The translations under genes and the position numbers were made by a program. The notes below the pieces were generated by a model. It made no database searches and was not told the origin of the DNA. It worked only from the letters and a program-made list of their open reading frames with translations. Positions 8,356-18,676 of a DNA stretch of 64,000 nt are shown one piece after another (the first letter of the stretch is position 1; each line of letters begins with the position of its first letter). Origin of the DNA: CAWCUU01 sp963798855 (lineage in GTDB: Bacteria > Gemmatimonadota > Gemmatimonadetes > Longimicrobiales > RSA9); NCBI GenBank assembly GCA_963798855.1, contig CAWCUU010000002.1, positions 1,736,001 through 1,800,000 of the forward strand. The letters are read 5' to 3'.

Positions 8356-10106
8356 TTCTGCGGCCGGACCTGTCGGTGACCGTCATCGACGACGGCCGCG
8401 GCATTCCGGTGGACCTGCACCCTGTCGAGAAGAAGCCGGGTGTCGAGGTCGCGATGACGATGCTGCACGCCGGCGGGAAGTTCGACAAGACCGCCTACAA
8501 GGTCTCCGGCGGGCTGCACGGTGTCGGCGTCTCTGTCGTCAACGCCCTGTCGGAGTGGCTCCAGGTCGAGATCCGCTGGCGTGACGGCAAGGTGTACCGG
8601 CAGCGCTACGCGAGGGGGTTGAAGGAGACGGATCTCGAGGTCATTGGAAAGACGCCCAAGGGGCAGACGGGCACGACCGTCTCGTTCCGCCCCGACCCGG
8701 AGATCTTTCCCGACCTCAACCTCAGCTTCGACACGCTGTCGAACCGCCTGCGCGAGCTGGCCTTCCTGAACAAGGGGCTGCTGATCCGTCTCCTGGACGA
8801 GCGAGGCGACGAGGCGCATGAGGAGTCCTATCGCTACGAAGGCGGCATCCTCGAGTTCGTCGAGTACCTGCGCGGCACGCGCAAGGCGCTCCACGCCACG
8901 CCGATTTACCTCGAGGCTTCCCGCGAGGAGGCCGAGATCGAGCTCGCGCTGCAGTACGACAATGGCTACAACGAGAACACGTTCACCTTCGTCAACAACA
9001 TCAATACCCACGAGGGCGGTACCCATCTCACGGGCTTCAAGTCCGCGCTGACGCGGACGCTGAACGACTACGCGCGCAAGAACAACCTGCTGAAGAAGGA
9101 CCTCGACTCGCTCTCCGGCAATGACGTCCGCGAGGGCCTCACCGCCGTGTTGTCCGTGCGCGTGAGGGAGCCGCAGTTCGAGGGCCAGACGAAGACGAAG
9201 CTCGGAAACTCTGAGGTTCGCGGCGCCGTCGAGCAGGTCGTCAACGACAAGCTGGCAGACTTCCTGGACGAGCACCCGCCCGTCGCGCGGGCCGTCATCG
9301 AAAAGGCGGTGCAGGCCGCGCGTGCGCGCATCGCCGCCCGCAAGGCGCGCGACCTCACGCGGCGCAAGAGCGCGCTCGAGGGCAGCGTCCTGCCCGGCAA
9401 GCTCGCCGACTGCTCGATCACCGATCCGACGGTGTGCGAGATCTACCTCGTCGAAGGCGACAGCGCCGGCGGCAGCGCGAAGCAGGGGCGCAACCGATCC
9501 TTCCAGGCGATCCTGCCGCTGCGCGGCAAGATCCTCAACGTGGAGAAGGCGCGGCTCGACAAGATCCTCTCCAACGAGGAGATCCGCACCATCATCACCG
9601 CGATCGGCACGGGCATCGGCGAGGAGGACTTCAATGTCAAGCAGGCGAGGTACGGCAAGATCATCATCATGACCGACGCCGACGTCGACGGCGCGCACAT
9701 CCGCACGCTGCTGTTGACGTTCTTCTTCCGCCACATGAGGCAGCTCATCGAGGAAGGGATGGTCTTCATCGCGCAGCCGCCGCTGTACCGGGTCGCGAAG
9801 GGGCGCGAGGAGCACTACGCCTACACCGAGCCGGAGCGCGACACGCTCATCGAGCGCCTCTCCGGCAACGGCAAGAGCGAGCGCAGCGGCGTCAACATCC
9901 AGCGCTACAAGGGCCTCGGCGAGATGAACCCCGAGCAGCTCTGGAGCACGACGATGGATCCGGAGAACCGCACGATCCTGCAGGTCACCCTCGAGGACGC
10001 CGTCGAGGCCGACCGCATCTTCACGACCCTCATGGGCGACGACGTCGAGCCCCGCCGCAAGTTCATCGAGGAGAACGCCAGGTACGTGAAGAACCTGGAC
10101 GTGTAG
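8151..10106 (+). CDS. gyrB: DNA gyrase subunit B
   Basis: A 651-residue type IIA topoisomerase ATPase subunit that introduces negative supercoils together with GyrA, which is not in this window. The GHKL ATPase domain has VDNAVDEALAG near residues 51-61, DDGRGIPVD, and GGLHGVGVSVVNALS. The Toprim domain shows EGDSAGGSAKQGRNR, PLRGKILNVEKAR and MTDADVDGAHI. The C-terminal tail ends KFIEENARYVKNLDV as in typical short GyrB proteins. The ATG follows a TAA directly (TAAATG) and has no strong ribosome site. ParE is the only alternative, but the recF linkage favours GyrB. Confidence 0.97.
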   Translation: MASNQGRKKPSDYSAGQIQVLKGLEAVRKRPGMYIGSTGPRGLHHLVYEVVDNAVDEALAGYCTHIEVILRPDLSVTVIDDGRGIPVDLHPVEKKPGVEVAMTMLHAGGKFDKTAYKVSGGLHGVGVSVVNALSEWLQVEIRWRDGKVYRQRYARGLKETDLEVIGKTPKGQTGTTVSFRPDPEIFPDLNLSFDTLSNRLRELAFLNKGLLIRLLDERGDEAHEESYRYEGGILEFVEYLRGTRKALHATPIYLEASREEAEIELALQYDNGYNENTFTFVNNINTHEGGTHLTGFKSALTRTLNDYARKNNLLKKDLDSLSGNDVREGLTAVLSVRVREPQFEGQTKTKLGNSEVRGAVEQVVNDKLADFLDEHPPVARAVIEKAVQAARARIAARKARDLTRRKSALEGSVLPGKLADCSITDPTVCEIYLVEGDSAGGSAKQGRNRSFQAILPLRGKILNVEKARLDKILSNEEIRTIITAIGTGIGEEDFNVKQARYGKIIIMTDADVDGAHIRTLLLTFFFRHMRQLIEEGMVFIAQPPLYRVAKGREEHYAYTEPERDTLIERLSGNGKSERSGVNIQRYKGLGEMNPEQLWSTTMDPENRTILQVTLEDAVEADRIFTTLMGDDVEPRRKFIEENARYVKNLDV

Positions 10107-10206
10107 GCGACCGCGCTCGGTACACGGTCGGAGTGAGTTAACGAGAAGCGGGCGGAGCTCTCGTCGCGGATTCGCCGCCGAGCATCGCCGAAGCCCACGC
10201 TCCCGG

Positions 10207-10773
10207 CTACTGCCGTTCCTGCTGGCTGCTGACGGGCATCACCCCGCGCTCGGCATCCGGAAGCAGCAGATCCTCGAGGAAGTACGCCGCCAGCTCGGCG
10301 CGGCTGCCGAGCCCCGCCTTCTGGTAGACGGCCGTCGCGTGCTGCCGGGCGGTCCGCTCGCTCCGGCCGGTCGCGCTCGCCACGTGCTTGTGGCTGTAAC
10401 CCTTGAGGAGCAGGAGCGCGACATCGCGCTCGGCGGGAGTGAGGTGCCAGGCCCGGAACTGTGCGTCAATGGCCTGGCCGAGTCCCTCCAGCGCCTTTCG
10501 CGCGTTCTCCCGCCACGCGTCGCGTTCGGCCTGTCGAGCCTCCAGACGCCCGCGCATCTCCTCCAGTGACTGCTCGGCCTTCCACCAGCCCACCCAGAGC
10601 GTCGTCGCCATGAGCAGCGCACCGCCGATCATGAGCGTTTCGAAGATCACATGGAAGGAGAGCCACCGCTGCGGCTGGTCGAGCAGCAGGTCGATCGTGC
10701 CCCCGACCACGATGGAGCCGAGGGCAAGGCCGAGAAGCAAGGACAGCCGGGAATCGCGGCCCAGGCCGATCAT
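10207..10773 (-). CDS. Membrane-anchored LuxR-type regulator
   Basis: A 188-residue protein with two N-terminal membrane helices (about residues 9-30 and 41-64), a coiled-coil stretch (AEQSLEEMRGRLEARQAERDA) and a C-terminal LuxR/GerE helix-turn-helix (LTPAERDVALLLLKGYSHKHVA, then TARQHATAVYQKAGL). There is no receiver domain, so it looks like a one-component regulator tethered to the membrane. The target is unknown. The divergently placed DUF2231 and hemerythrin genes, 119 bases away, are natural candidates. Confidence 0.85.
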   Translation of the reverse strand: MIGLGRDSRLSLLLGLALGSIVVGGTIDLLLDQPQRWLSFHVIFETLMIGGALLMATTLWVGWWKAEQSLEEMRGRLEARQAERDAWRENARKALEGLGQAIDAQFRAWHLTPAERDVALLLLKGYSHKHVASATGRSERTARQHATAVYQKAGLGSRAELAAYFLEDLLLPDAERGVMPVSSQQERQ

Positions 10774-10892
10774 TCGGGCTCCGTCGTTTGTCGGAATCGC
10801 GCGCCCGTGGCCGGATTTGCGTCGAATGACGGATTCGGTCGCGGCGCGTCCGGACTCAACTTACGGGTGAACCCCCAACGGAGGATACCCGC

Positions 10893-11393
10893 ATGTTGCC
10901 CGAACCGCTCCATCCGGCGGTCGTTCACTTCCCGCTCGTGCTCGCGATCCTGCTGCCGCTCTTCGCGGCCGGCGCGATATGGGCCATCCGCCGAGGCGTC
11001 GGCTCGCGGCGGACATGGGCCGTCCCGCTCGTCCTCGCGGCCGGATTGGTCGGGACCGCGTACGTGGCGCTCCGGACCGGAGCGGCCGAGGAGGACCGCG
11101 TGGAGGCCGTGGTCCCCGAAACCGTGATCCACGAGCACGAGGAGGCGGCCGAGCGGTTCCTGGTGCTGAGCGGCGTGCTGCTGCTGGTCACCGCCGCGGG
11201 TCTAGCGCGGGGCGACGTCGGCAGGGCCGCGCGCCTGATCACGGTCGTGGGGTCGCTCGGGGTGGCCGCTGCCGGCGTCCAGGTCGGCGCGGCCGGAGGC
11301 GAGCTCGTCTACCGGCACAACGCCGCGAGCGCCTACGCGGAGCGTGCAGCGGCGCAGCGCCCCCCGGCTCAGTCCGAGATCGAGAAGCACTGA
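10893..11393 (+). CDS. DUF2231-like membrane protein
   Basis: A 166-residue protein with four membrane helices and the opening LHPAVVHFPLVLAILLPLFA, typical of the DUF2231 family, in which His residues near the start of helix 1 suggest a metal or haem site. A charged loop (EEDRVEAVVPETVIHEHEEAAERF) sits between helices 2 and 3. GGAGG lies eight bases before the ATG. The hemerythrin-like gene follows 54 bases later and is probably co-transcribed. The biochemical role is not known. Confidence 0.75.
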   Translation: MLPEPLHPAVVHFPLVLAILLPLFAAGAIWAIRRGVGSRRTWAVPLVLAAGLVGTAYVALRTGAAEEDRVEAVVPETVIHEHEEAAERFLVLSGVLLLVTAAGLARGDVGRAARLITVVGSLGVAAAGVQVGAAGGELVYRHNAASAYAERAAAQRPPAQSEIEKH

Positions 11394-11447
11394 AGCGAGC
11401 GCGGGCGCGGATCGCAGAGACATGAACCCGTTTCGGGAGAAGGAACC

Positions 11448-11999
11448 ATGACGATCACCGATGTCGGCCGCACGTCGACAATGCTGGGCGCCCTGGCCGT
11501 GCTGGCGGTCTCTTCGCCGGCCGCCGCTCAGCACGCGGGGCAGGCGCAGGACACCGGGATGCAGGTCCCGGAGCCCATGCGCATGGAGCATGAGGAGATC
11601 CACGGTCGTCTTCGCGGTGCGACGCATGCGCCGGGCCCCGTCGGCGCCGCGGCCCGCGAGCTCGCGAGCGTCCTCGGCCCGCACTTCGAGCGGGAGAACC
11701 AGATCGCGCTGCCACCGCTCGCGCTTCTCGCGCCGCTCGCGCACGGCGAAGCGATTCCGGAAGACCGGGCGGCACGTGCGCTCGCCATGGCGGATTCGCT
11801 CCGTGCGGAGCTCCCGCGCATGCTGGAGGAGCACGTCCGTATCGGGGCTGCGGCGCGCAAGCTCGAGCAGATCGCGCGCGAACACGGCGACGCCGAAGTC
11901 GAGGAGCTCGCCCAGAAGCTCCAGCTGCACGCGCGCATGGAGGAGGAGGTGCACTACCCGGCGGCGGTTCTGGTCGGCACGCTGCTCCGGCGCGGATAG
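11448..11999 (+). CDS. Exported hemerythrin-like protein
   Basis: A 183-residue protein with a signal peptide (hydrophobic about residues 12-26, cleavage near SPAAAQHAG) and an HHE-type helical bundle. Candidate di-iron ligands are the His/Glu residues in MRMEHEEIHGRLRG, LGPHFERENQIALPP, MLEEHVRIG and LHARMEEEVHYPAAVL. Such proteins bind oxygen, nitric oxide or iron; here it would act in the periplasm. The ribosome site GAAGGAA precedes the ATG. A six-base-pair hairpin at 12002-12019 directly follows the stop. Confidence 0.8.
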   Translation: MTITDVGRTSTMLGALAVLAVSSPAAAQHAGQAQDTGMQVPEPMRMEHEEIHGRLRGATHAPGPVGAAARELASVLGPHFERENQIALPPLALLAPLAHGEAIPEDRAARALAMADSLRAELPRMLEEHVRIGAAARKLEQIAREHGDAEVEELAQKLQLHARMEEEVHYPAAVLVGTLLRRG

Positions 12000-12427
12000 C
12001 GGCGGGTCTGGACACCCGCGGCGGAGCGGACCTCCCGCGCGACCGAGAGCGACCGGTCGGCGCGCCGATCACGGTGCCGGGGCCGGATCCGGGGTGCTGA
12101 AGGGCAGCGCGCCGCGTCGGCGCTGCGTCCAGGGTGCGGTGCTCCGGCCGCACCCCGGCCCGAGCGGATCGGCGCCCCGGATCGACCGCGTTCTCAGGCC
12201 CGGACGCCGACGCGGCGCATCGGCTTCAGCACGCCGTGTCGAGATTGACCGCGTTCCTATGTGCGATCCTTGACCGGCGCCTTGCCCCCGAGCAGATTTC
12301 TCGCGGCCCGCCTCGACGCCCTCGTGCCAAACCCGATCGGTGGGCGCAGTCGCAGGATCATTGAAACCGGCGCGGCCGCGAGACCGGCGTGCGCCGGAGA
12401 TCGCTCGATCGGCGACCTGGAAGTCCC
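12000..12427 (+). other. Intergenic region with a hairpin and a short direct repeat
   Basis: No credible gene is visible in these 428 bases. A GCGGGT/ACCCGC hairpin at 12002-12019 may terminate the hemerythrin transcript. The near-identical GATCGACCGCGTTC (12180-12193) and GATTGACCGCGTTC (12243-12256) form a 63-base-spaced direct repeat upstream of the lipoprotein gene; they could be regulator sites, but this is weak. No consensus promoter stands out. Confidence 0.4.
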
Positions 12428-13426
12428 ATGAGCTCCCGCGCTCACCGTCCCCGTCGGCTCGCCCTGGCGCTGCTCTGCCCACTGCTCGCCGCGTGCGCCA
12501 ACGACGTGCCGCAATCGGGCGCCGTCGCCACCGACTCTGTGGCGGCCCCGTCTGCGACCGAGGCCATGCTTGCCGTCAACGGTGGCCGGATCTGGTACCG
12601 CGTGTCCGGCTCGGGCTCCGGGACACCCGTGATCCTGCTCCACGGCGGCCCCGGCTTCTCGAGCTACTACATGAAGTCGCTGGAGCGGCTGGGAAGCGAC
12701 CGGCCGGTGGTCCGCTACGACCAGCTCGGCGGAGGCCGCTCCGACCGGACCGAGGACACCACACTGTTCACGATCCCGCACTTCGTCGCCGAGCTGGACT
12801 CGCTGCGCTCGCACCTCGGCTACGACCGCGTTCACCTCGTGGGACATTCCTGGGGGACGATCCTCGCGCTCGAGTACTACCGTGCACACCCCGAGCACGT
12901 CGCCTCGTTGACGCTGCAAAGCGCCGCGCTCGACATCCCGGTCTGGGAGAAGAACGCCCGGCAGCTCGTTTCGACGCTGCCCGATTCCTCGCAGCGGGCG
13001 ATCCGCACGGCGGAGGAGCAGAAGAATTACGATTCGCCGGCGTATCAGGCAGCGCTGGGCGAGTTCTACGGCCGCTACGTCTGGCGCCATCCCGTGGAGG
13101 CCGATCTCGACAGCACGATGGCGACGGTCAACGAGGGCATCTACAACTACATGCAGGGCCCCAGCGAGTTTACGATCGTCGGCACGCTGAAACGCTACGA
13201 CGCGACGCCGTTCCTGAAGGACGTGAAGGTTCCGACCCTGTACACGGTCGGCGAGTACGACGAGGCGAATCCGGACATCATCAAGCGCTTCGCCGACCTG
13301 ACCCCGGGATCCCGCTACGTGGTGATCCCCGGCGCCGCACACATAACGGCCTGGGACAACCCGGACGCCAACCTGAAGGCCGTGCGAGACTTCCTGCGCG
13401 AAGTGGACGCCGCGCCCCGGAGCTGA
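12428..13426 (+). CDS. Proline-iminopeptidase-like lipoprotein (alpha/beta hydrolase)
   Basis: A 332-residue alpha/beta hydrolase anchored as a lipoprotein: the signal peptide ends in the lipobox LLAAC at about residues 17-21. The oxyanion motif HGGPGFSSYY and the nucleophile motif GHSWGT match peptidase family S33 (proline iminopeptidase / tricorn-interacting factor). The catalytic Asp is probably in GEYDEANP and the His in GAAHITAWD. It probably trims N-terminal residues from peptides at the cell surface or periplasm, but other hydrolase activities are possible. Confidence 0.85.
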   Translation: MSSRAHRPRRLALALLCPLLAACANDVPQSGAVATDSVAAPSATEAMLAVNGGRIWYRVSGSGSGTPVILLHGGPGFSSYYMKSLERLGSDRPVVRYDQLGGGRSDRTEDTTLFTIPHFVAELDSLRSHLGYDRVHLVGHSWGTILALEYYRAHPEHVASLTLQSAALDIPVWEKNARQLVSTLPDSSQRAIRTAEEQKNYDSPAYQAALGEFYGRYVWRHPVEADLDSTMATVNEGIYNYMQGPSEFTIVGTLKRYDATPFLKDVKVPTLYTVGEYDEANPDIIKRFADLTPGSRYVVIPGAAHITAWDNPDANLKAVRDFLREVDAAPRS

Positions 13427-13444
13427 CGTCGCGCTGTCGCCGGC

Positions 13445-13509
13445 AAGCGCCTGCCGCAGGCGCCTCGCCGTGAGCGCCTCGCCGTGAGCGCCTGGTGTTC
13501 TGCGCCTGC
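13445..13509. repeat. AGCGCCT-rich tandem repeat and hairpin between convergent genes
   Basis: A 7-bp hairpin (GCGCCTG, loop CCG, CAGGCGC; 13447-13463) is followed by tandem copies of a 14-base unit, GAGCGCCTCGCCGT, then a decayed copy ending near 13507. It lies between the lipoprotein gene and nadE, which converge. The core AGCGCCT recurs in the convergent gap at 61841-61966. A bidirectional terminator role is likely but unproven. Confidence 0.6.
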
Positions 13510-13510
13510 C

Positions 13511-15515
<2,005 letters not shown>

Positions 15516-15534
15516 CGTCGGTCCCGAGTCGAGG

Positions 15535-16287
15535 TCAGAGGGGGCGCGGCGAGGCCGCGGCCGAGTCCGGGGAACGTCGAACGCCGGCGTCTCCGGGCGG
15601 CGTGACCAGAGGCGTGCCGCCGCTCCAGCGCCATGAGTCCAGCACCGTCCGCATTGCCGGCCACCAGCGCGCGCGGGGCAGCGGGCCGTCGAGCGTGATG
15701 TTGAAGACGCGGGCATCGTGGCGGCCGGTCAGGATCGTAGCGGTGTGATCGCGACCATCGTTGGCGCGGTAGGTGAAAGGGATCCGGCTCAGCGCCCAGT
15801 CGAAGCGGCCCTCGGGTTCGACCCGGGGCGACGGGGACTCCCCCCGGCTGACCGGCACGCCGAGATCGGTCATCTCCGCCTCCGCCTGCGCTTCGGCCTG
15901 TTCCTTCGTCGTTCCCTCGGCGAAGACGTAGATATTCAGGTACGGCGCCGACAACGAGTCCGTCGTCGGCATCGCGATGCGCAGGCTTGCACCGCCGTCC
16001 GGGCCCTCCGCGCTCACGATCGCTTCGGCCGGGATCCAGGCCCGGAACTGCAGCGGAAAGTCGTCCGGCGTACGGTAGGCGACGAGCTCCATCGCGCCCG
16101 GCCGGACGTTCGCTCGGCTCGCTCTGCCGGACGAGGCGCTGTCCTGGCCCGCTGTCCGTTCATGCTCGCTACCGCCCCCGCAGGCGGTGGAGATCGCGGC
16201 GGTCAGCGCCACCAGACCCGCGACGCGGAAAAGGCCCGACTCTCGGGCTCGCCTCAACCGGCCAGCCGGTCGCCGGAATCCTGCCAT
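15535..16287 (-). CDS. Probable lipoprotein, paralogue of its upstream neighbour
   Basis: A 250-residue exported protein with an Arg-rich N-terminus and a hydrophobic stretch ending in STACGGG, a plausible if imperfect lipobox. The mature part, after a Ser/Ala-rich spacer, includes FPLQFRAWIPAEAIVSAEG, LNIYVFAEGTTKEQAEAQAE and WPAMRTVLDSWRW. It overlaps the upstream lipoprotein gene by 34 bases and shares its plan: a 'can the protein act over a threshold' beta-rich core ending in an Ile/Trp-rich helix. The function is unknown. Confidence 0.7.
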   Translation of the reverse strand: MAGFRRPAGRLRRARESGLFRVAGLVALTAAISTACGGGSEHERTAGQDSASSGRASRANVRPGAMELVAYRTPDDFPLQFRAWIPAEAIVSAEGPDGGASLRIAMPTTDSLSAPYLNIYVFAEGTTKEQAEAQAEAEMTDLGVPVSRGESPSPRVEPEGRFDWALSRIPFTYRANDGRDHTATILTGRHDARVFNITLDGPLPRARWWPAMRTVLDSWRWSGGTPLVTPPGDAGVRRSPDSAAASPRPL

Positions 16288-17039
16288 TGCCACTCCTCGA
16301 TGAGCCAGCGGATCCGCGGGCCCATGCCATCGCCGTACTCGGCCGGATACTGCCAGCGGATCAGGAAGTAACGGCCGCCATGCGCCGCGAGCGCGACGAC
16401 GCCGGTCGGGCACGCCGGCGCGCTGCATCCGCTGCCGCGGAACGCGAACTCGGCGATCGCCCAGGGCAGCTCCGATCCGCTCGCGGCGGGCGGCGGGTCC
16501 TGGAGTCCCACCCCTTCGGCGATCCGCCGTGCCCGGCCGCGCGCCCGATCCGGCGTGATCCCCGGCGGTAGCGCGACCACCTGCACGAAGGCCGAGTCCT
16601 GGCGCACACCGCCGAAGTCGGCGATGAAGCGCACGGTGTCGCCGCTGCTCTCCGCGATCATGTCGTCGGGAACATAAGTGCTGAACGCGAGCGGTTCGCG
16701 CCAGGGCGCGCGGAATAGGAGGCTGCGCTGCGCTTGCGGCATCCCCTCGACCTGGATGGTGTCCGTGCGCTGCTCCGCTCTGACCGCGCCGGACCGCTGG
16801 CCGCTCGCGTCCGGCGAGCCGCTCGCCGGCGTGAGCGTCGTGTCCGGCGGAGTGGTGCCGTCCTGGGGAGCGGCCGATGACCCGGGGTCGTTCGGGGCGC
16901 CGGCCTCGTCGCCCGGCACGCCGGGCCGGCACGCGCCGAGCGGCAGCACCAGCAGCGTGAGCAGGAGCCCGGCGTTGAAGAGGACGGCTCGACGCACCGT
17001 CCCCTGCCGGCCGTACGCTCGGCCTCGTTTCGACTCCAT
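16254..17039 (-). CDS. Probable lipoprotein
   Basis: A 261-residue protein with a lipoprotein signal peptide (LLTLLVLPLGAC, Cys near residue 37) and a low-complexity Thr/Pro/Ser spacer. The C-terminal domain contains PREPLAF-like and FRAPWREPLAFSTYVPDDMI segments, then CSAPACPTG and RWLIEEWQW. GGAGG sits seven bases before the ATG at 17039. It heads a two-gene unit with the related lipoprotein downstream, 60 bases from the divergent HDAC-like gene. No function can be assigned. Confidence 0.7.
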   Translation of the reverse strand: MESKRGRAYGRQGTVRRAVLFNAGLLLTLLVLPLGACRPGVPGDEAGAPNDPGSSAAPQDGTTPPDTTLTPASGSPDASGQRSGAVRAEQRTDTIQVEGMPQAQRSLLFRAPWREPLAFSTYVPDDMIAESSGDTVRFIADFGGVRQDSAFVQVVALPPGITPDRARGRARRIAEGVGLQDPPPAASGSELPWAIAEFAFRGSGCSAPACPTGVVALAAHGGRYFLIRWQYPAEYGDGMGPRIRWLIEEWQWQDSGDRLAG

Positions 17040-17063
17040 GGGACAGCCTCCGGTGGTCGCGGG

Positions 17064-17092
17064 ATGCGATGGTGAGGCGTACGTGGTAAGGT
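17064..17092 (+). promoter_or_regulatory. Promoter abutting the HDAC-like gene
   Basis: ATGCGA (17064-17069) and TAAGGT (17087-17092) are 17 bases apart. The predicted start at about 17099 would make the mRNA leaderless at the ATG at 17100, which has no Shine-Dalgarno site. Confidence 0.35.
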
Positions 17093-17099
17093 TCGTGCC

Positions 17100-18035
17100 A
17101 TGCTGATCTTCTACTGCGACCACTTCGCGCTGCCGCTGCCCGACGGCCACCGCTTCCCGATGAGCAAGTACGTCCGGCTACGCGAGCGCGTCGTCGCGGA
17201 GCGGCTCGCTGCGCCCGAGTCGCTGCGTGTGCCGACCGCGGCCAGCGACGAGCAGCTTCTGCGCGTCCACTCGGCCGCGTACCTGCGCCGCGTGGTCGAG
17301 GGAACCCTGAGTGCAGCGGAGGTTCGGCGCATCGGCATTCCGTGGTCGGCTGCGCTGGTCGAGCGATCGCGGCGCTCCGTCGGTGGCACGATCGAGGCGT
17401 GCCGCGCCGCGCTCGACGAGGGCGTCGCCGTGAGCCTCGCCGGCGGGACGCACCACGCGTTTCCGGAGCGTGGCGAGGGGTTCTGCGTTTTCAACGACGC
17501 GGCCGTCGCCGCGCGGGAGGCGCTGACCTCGGGATCGGCGCGGCGTGTCGCGATCCTCGATTGCGACGTGCATCAGGGCAACGGGACCGCGGCGATCTTC
17601 GCGGACGACGCCTCGGTCTTCACGCTGTCGATCCACGGCCGTCACAATTACCCATTCGTGAAGGAGCGCAGCGATCTCGACCTCGAGCTCGACGATGGGA
17701 CCGGCGATGCGGAGTATCTGGACGCCGTAGATCGAGGCGTATCGGAGGCTCTGCGCCGCTCCGCAGCGGAGCTCGCGATCTATGTCTCTGGTGCGGACCC
17801 GCTCCGGCAGGACCGGCTGGGGCGGCTAGCGGTCGGTAAGAAGGCACTTGCCGAGCGCGACGGGCTCGTGCTGGATCGGTGCACCCGCGCCGGTACGGCC
17901 GTGGCCGTGACCATGGCCGGAGGCTACGCGGCGGATGTGGAGGATACGGTGGACGTACACCTGGGGACGGTGCGGGCTGCGGTGGCCGCGGCGGCGCGCC
18001 GGGATGCCAAACGCGCCGCGCGGCTCGGCGCCTGA
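17100..18035 (+). CDS. Histone-deacetylase-superfamily amidohydrolase
   Basis: A 311-residue arginase/deacetylase-fold enzyme. Zinc and catalytic motifs are present: GGTHHAF (tandem His), DCDVHQGNGTA, and SGADPLRQDRLG with the metal Asp, plus the C-terminal MAGGYA. Bacterial members remove acetyl groups from small amines or from acetyl-lysine, such as on acetyl-CoA synthetase; the substrate here is unknown. The start at 17100 is the only reasonable one and lacks a ribosome site. It is divergent from two lipoproteins and convergent with the phosphoribosyltransferase, eight bases away. Confidence 0.92.
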   Translation: MLIFYCDHFALPLPDGHRFPMSKYVRLRERVVAERLAAPESLRVPTAASDEQLLRVHSAAYLRRVVEGTLSAAEVRRIGIPWSAALVERSRRSVGGTIEACRAALDEGVAVSLAGGTHHAFPERGEGFCVFNDAAVAAREALTSGSARRVAILDCDVHQGNGTAAIFADDASVFTLSIHGRHNYPFVKERSDLDLELDDGTGDAEYLDAVDRGVSEALRRSAAELAIYVSGADPLRQDRLGRLAVGKKALAERDGLVLDRCTRAGTAVAVTMAGGYAADVEDTVDVHLGTVRAAVAAAARRDAKRAARLGA

Positions 18036-18042
18036 AAGACCC

Positions 18043-18597
18043 TCAGACCAGGTCGCCGTACGAGGGGTTCTCCAGCAGCTCACCCTCCTCGCCGACCAGC
18101 TGCCGATCCCAGGGGAAGACGATCGCGTCGTCCGTTTGCAGCGCGTAGTAGTCCGGCTCATAGCCGCCGATCCGGACGAAGCTCACGGCCGTGCGGACCT
18201 CCTCCGGGTTCACGTTCCGCACCGCAGCCAGCGCCAGCCGAAGCGTCTCGCCGCTGGTGCAGATCTCGTCCACGATGAGGATCCGGCGCCGGGCGGCCTG
18301 CCGGGGTGCGGCGGAAAGGATCTTCGGCTTGTCCCGTGCCCGCTCGAACCCCGAGCGACGGCTGATCTTCATGGAGAAGAAATCGCATCGCAGCATGGAG
18401 GCGATGACGGCGCCGGGAATGACGCCGGCGTTCGCGATCCCGACCACCAGATCGGGCCGATACCCGCTACGCGCCACCTTCAGCGCGAGGGCGCGGCACA
18501 GCTCCCCGAACATTTCCCACTCAAGCTCCAGGATGGGCTGCCCGGAGGGGCGTCGCGGACTGCGGCGACTCGAGTACGTCGGCGGATACGAGGCCAT
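18043..18597 (-). CDS. Phosphoribosyltransferase-like protein
   Basis: A 184-residue type I PRTase-fold protein. The PRPP loop is ILIVDEICTSGETL near residue 105-118, and the upstream segment DLVVGIANAGVIPGAVIAS forms the pyrophosphate-binding part. It resembles the xanthine/hypoxanthine PRTase-like proteins (DUF/PRTase domain) that may salvage purines or act as regulators. The ATG at 18597 is chosen; an ATG at 18636 would add 13 residues. Neither has a clear ribosome site. Confidence 0.8.
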   Translation of the reverse strand: MASYPPTYSSRRSPRRPSGQPILELEWEMFGELCRALALKVARSGYRPDLVVGIANAGVIPGAVIASMLRCDFFSMKISRRSGFERARDKPKILSAAPRQAARRRILIVDEICTSGETLRLALAAVRNVNPEEVRTAVSFVRIGGYEPDYYALQTDDAIVFPWDRQLVGEEGELLENPSYGDLV

Positions 18598-18676
18598 GGT
18601 GACTCGGGGGCTGCAGGGAAAAGGGATACTCAACATAGCACGTGGGGGGGGAAGTTTGAAGTAGGAAGCGAGAAGG

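Noticed and set aside
7809..9815. Minus-strand open frame of 668 codons
   Set aside because: Antisense to gyrB, whose motifs are complete. The composition is that of a shadow frame.
10107..10206. Terminator between gyrB and the LuxR gene
   Set aside because: Some inverted segments exist but none forms a stem comparable to those at 37720, 46845 or 48851.
12178..12257. Near-identical 14-base direct repeat as a regulator site
   Set aside because: Only two copies, one mismatch, and no promoter nearby. In GC-rich DNA this could be chance; recorded only as part of the intergenic description.
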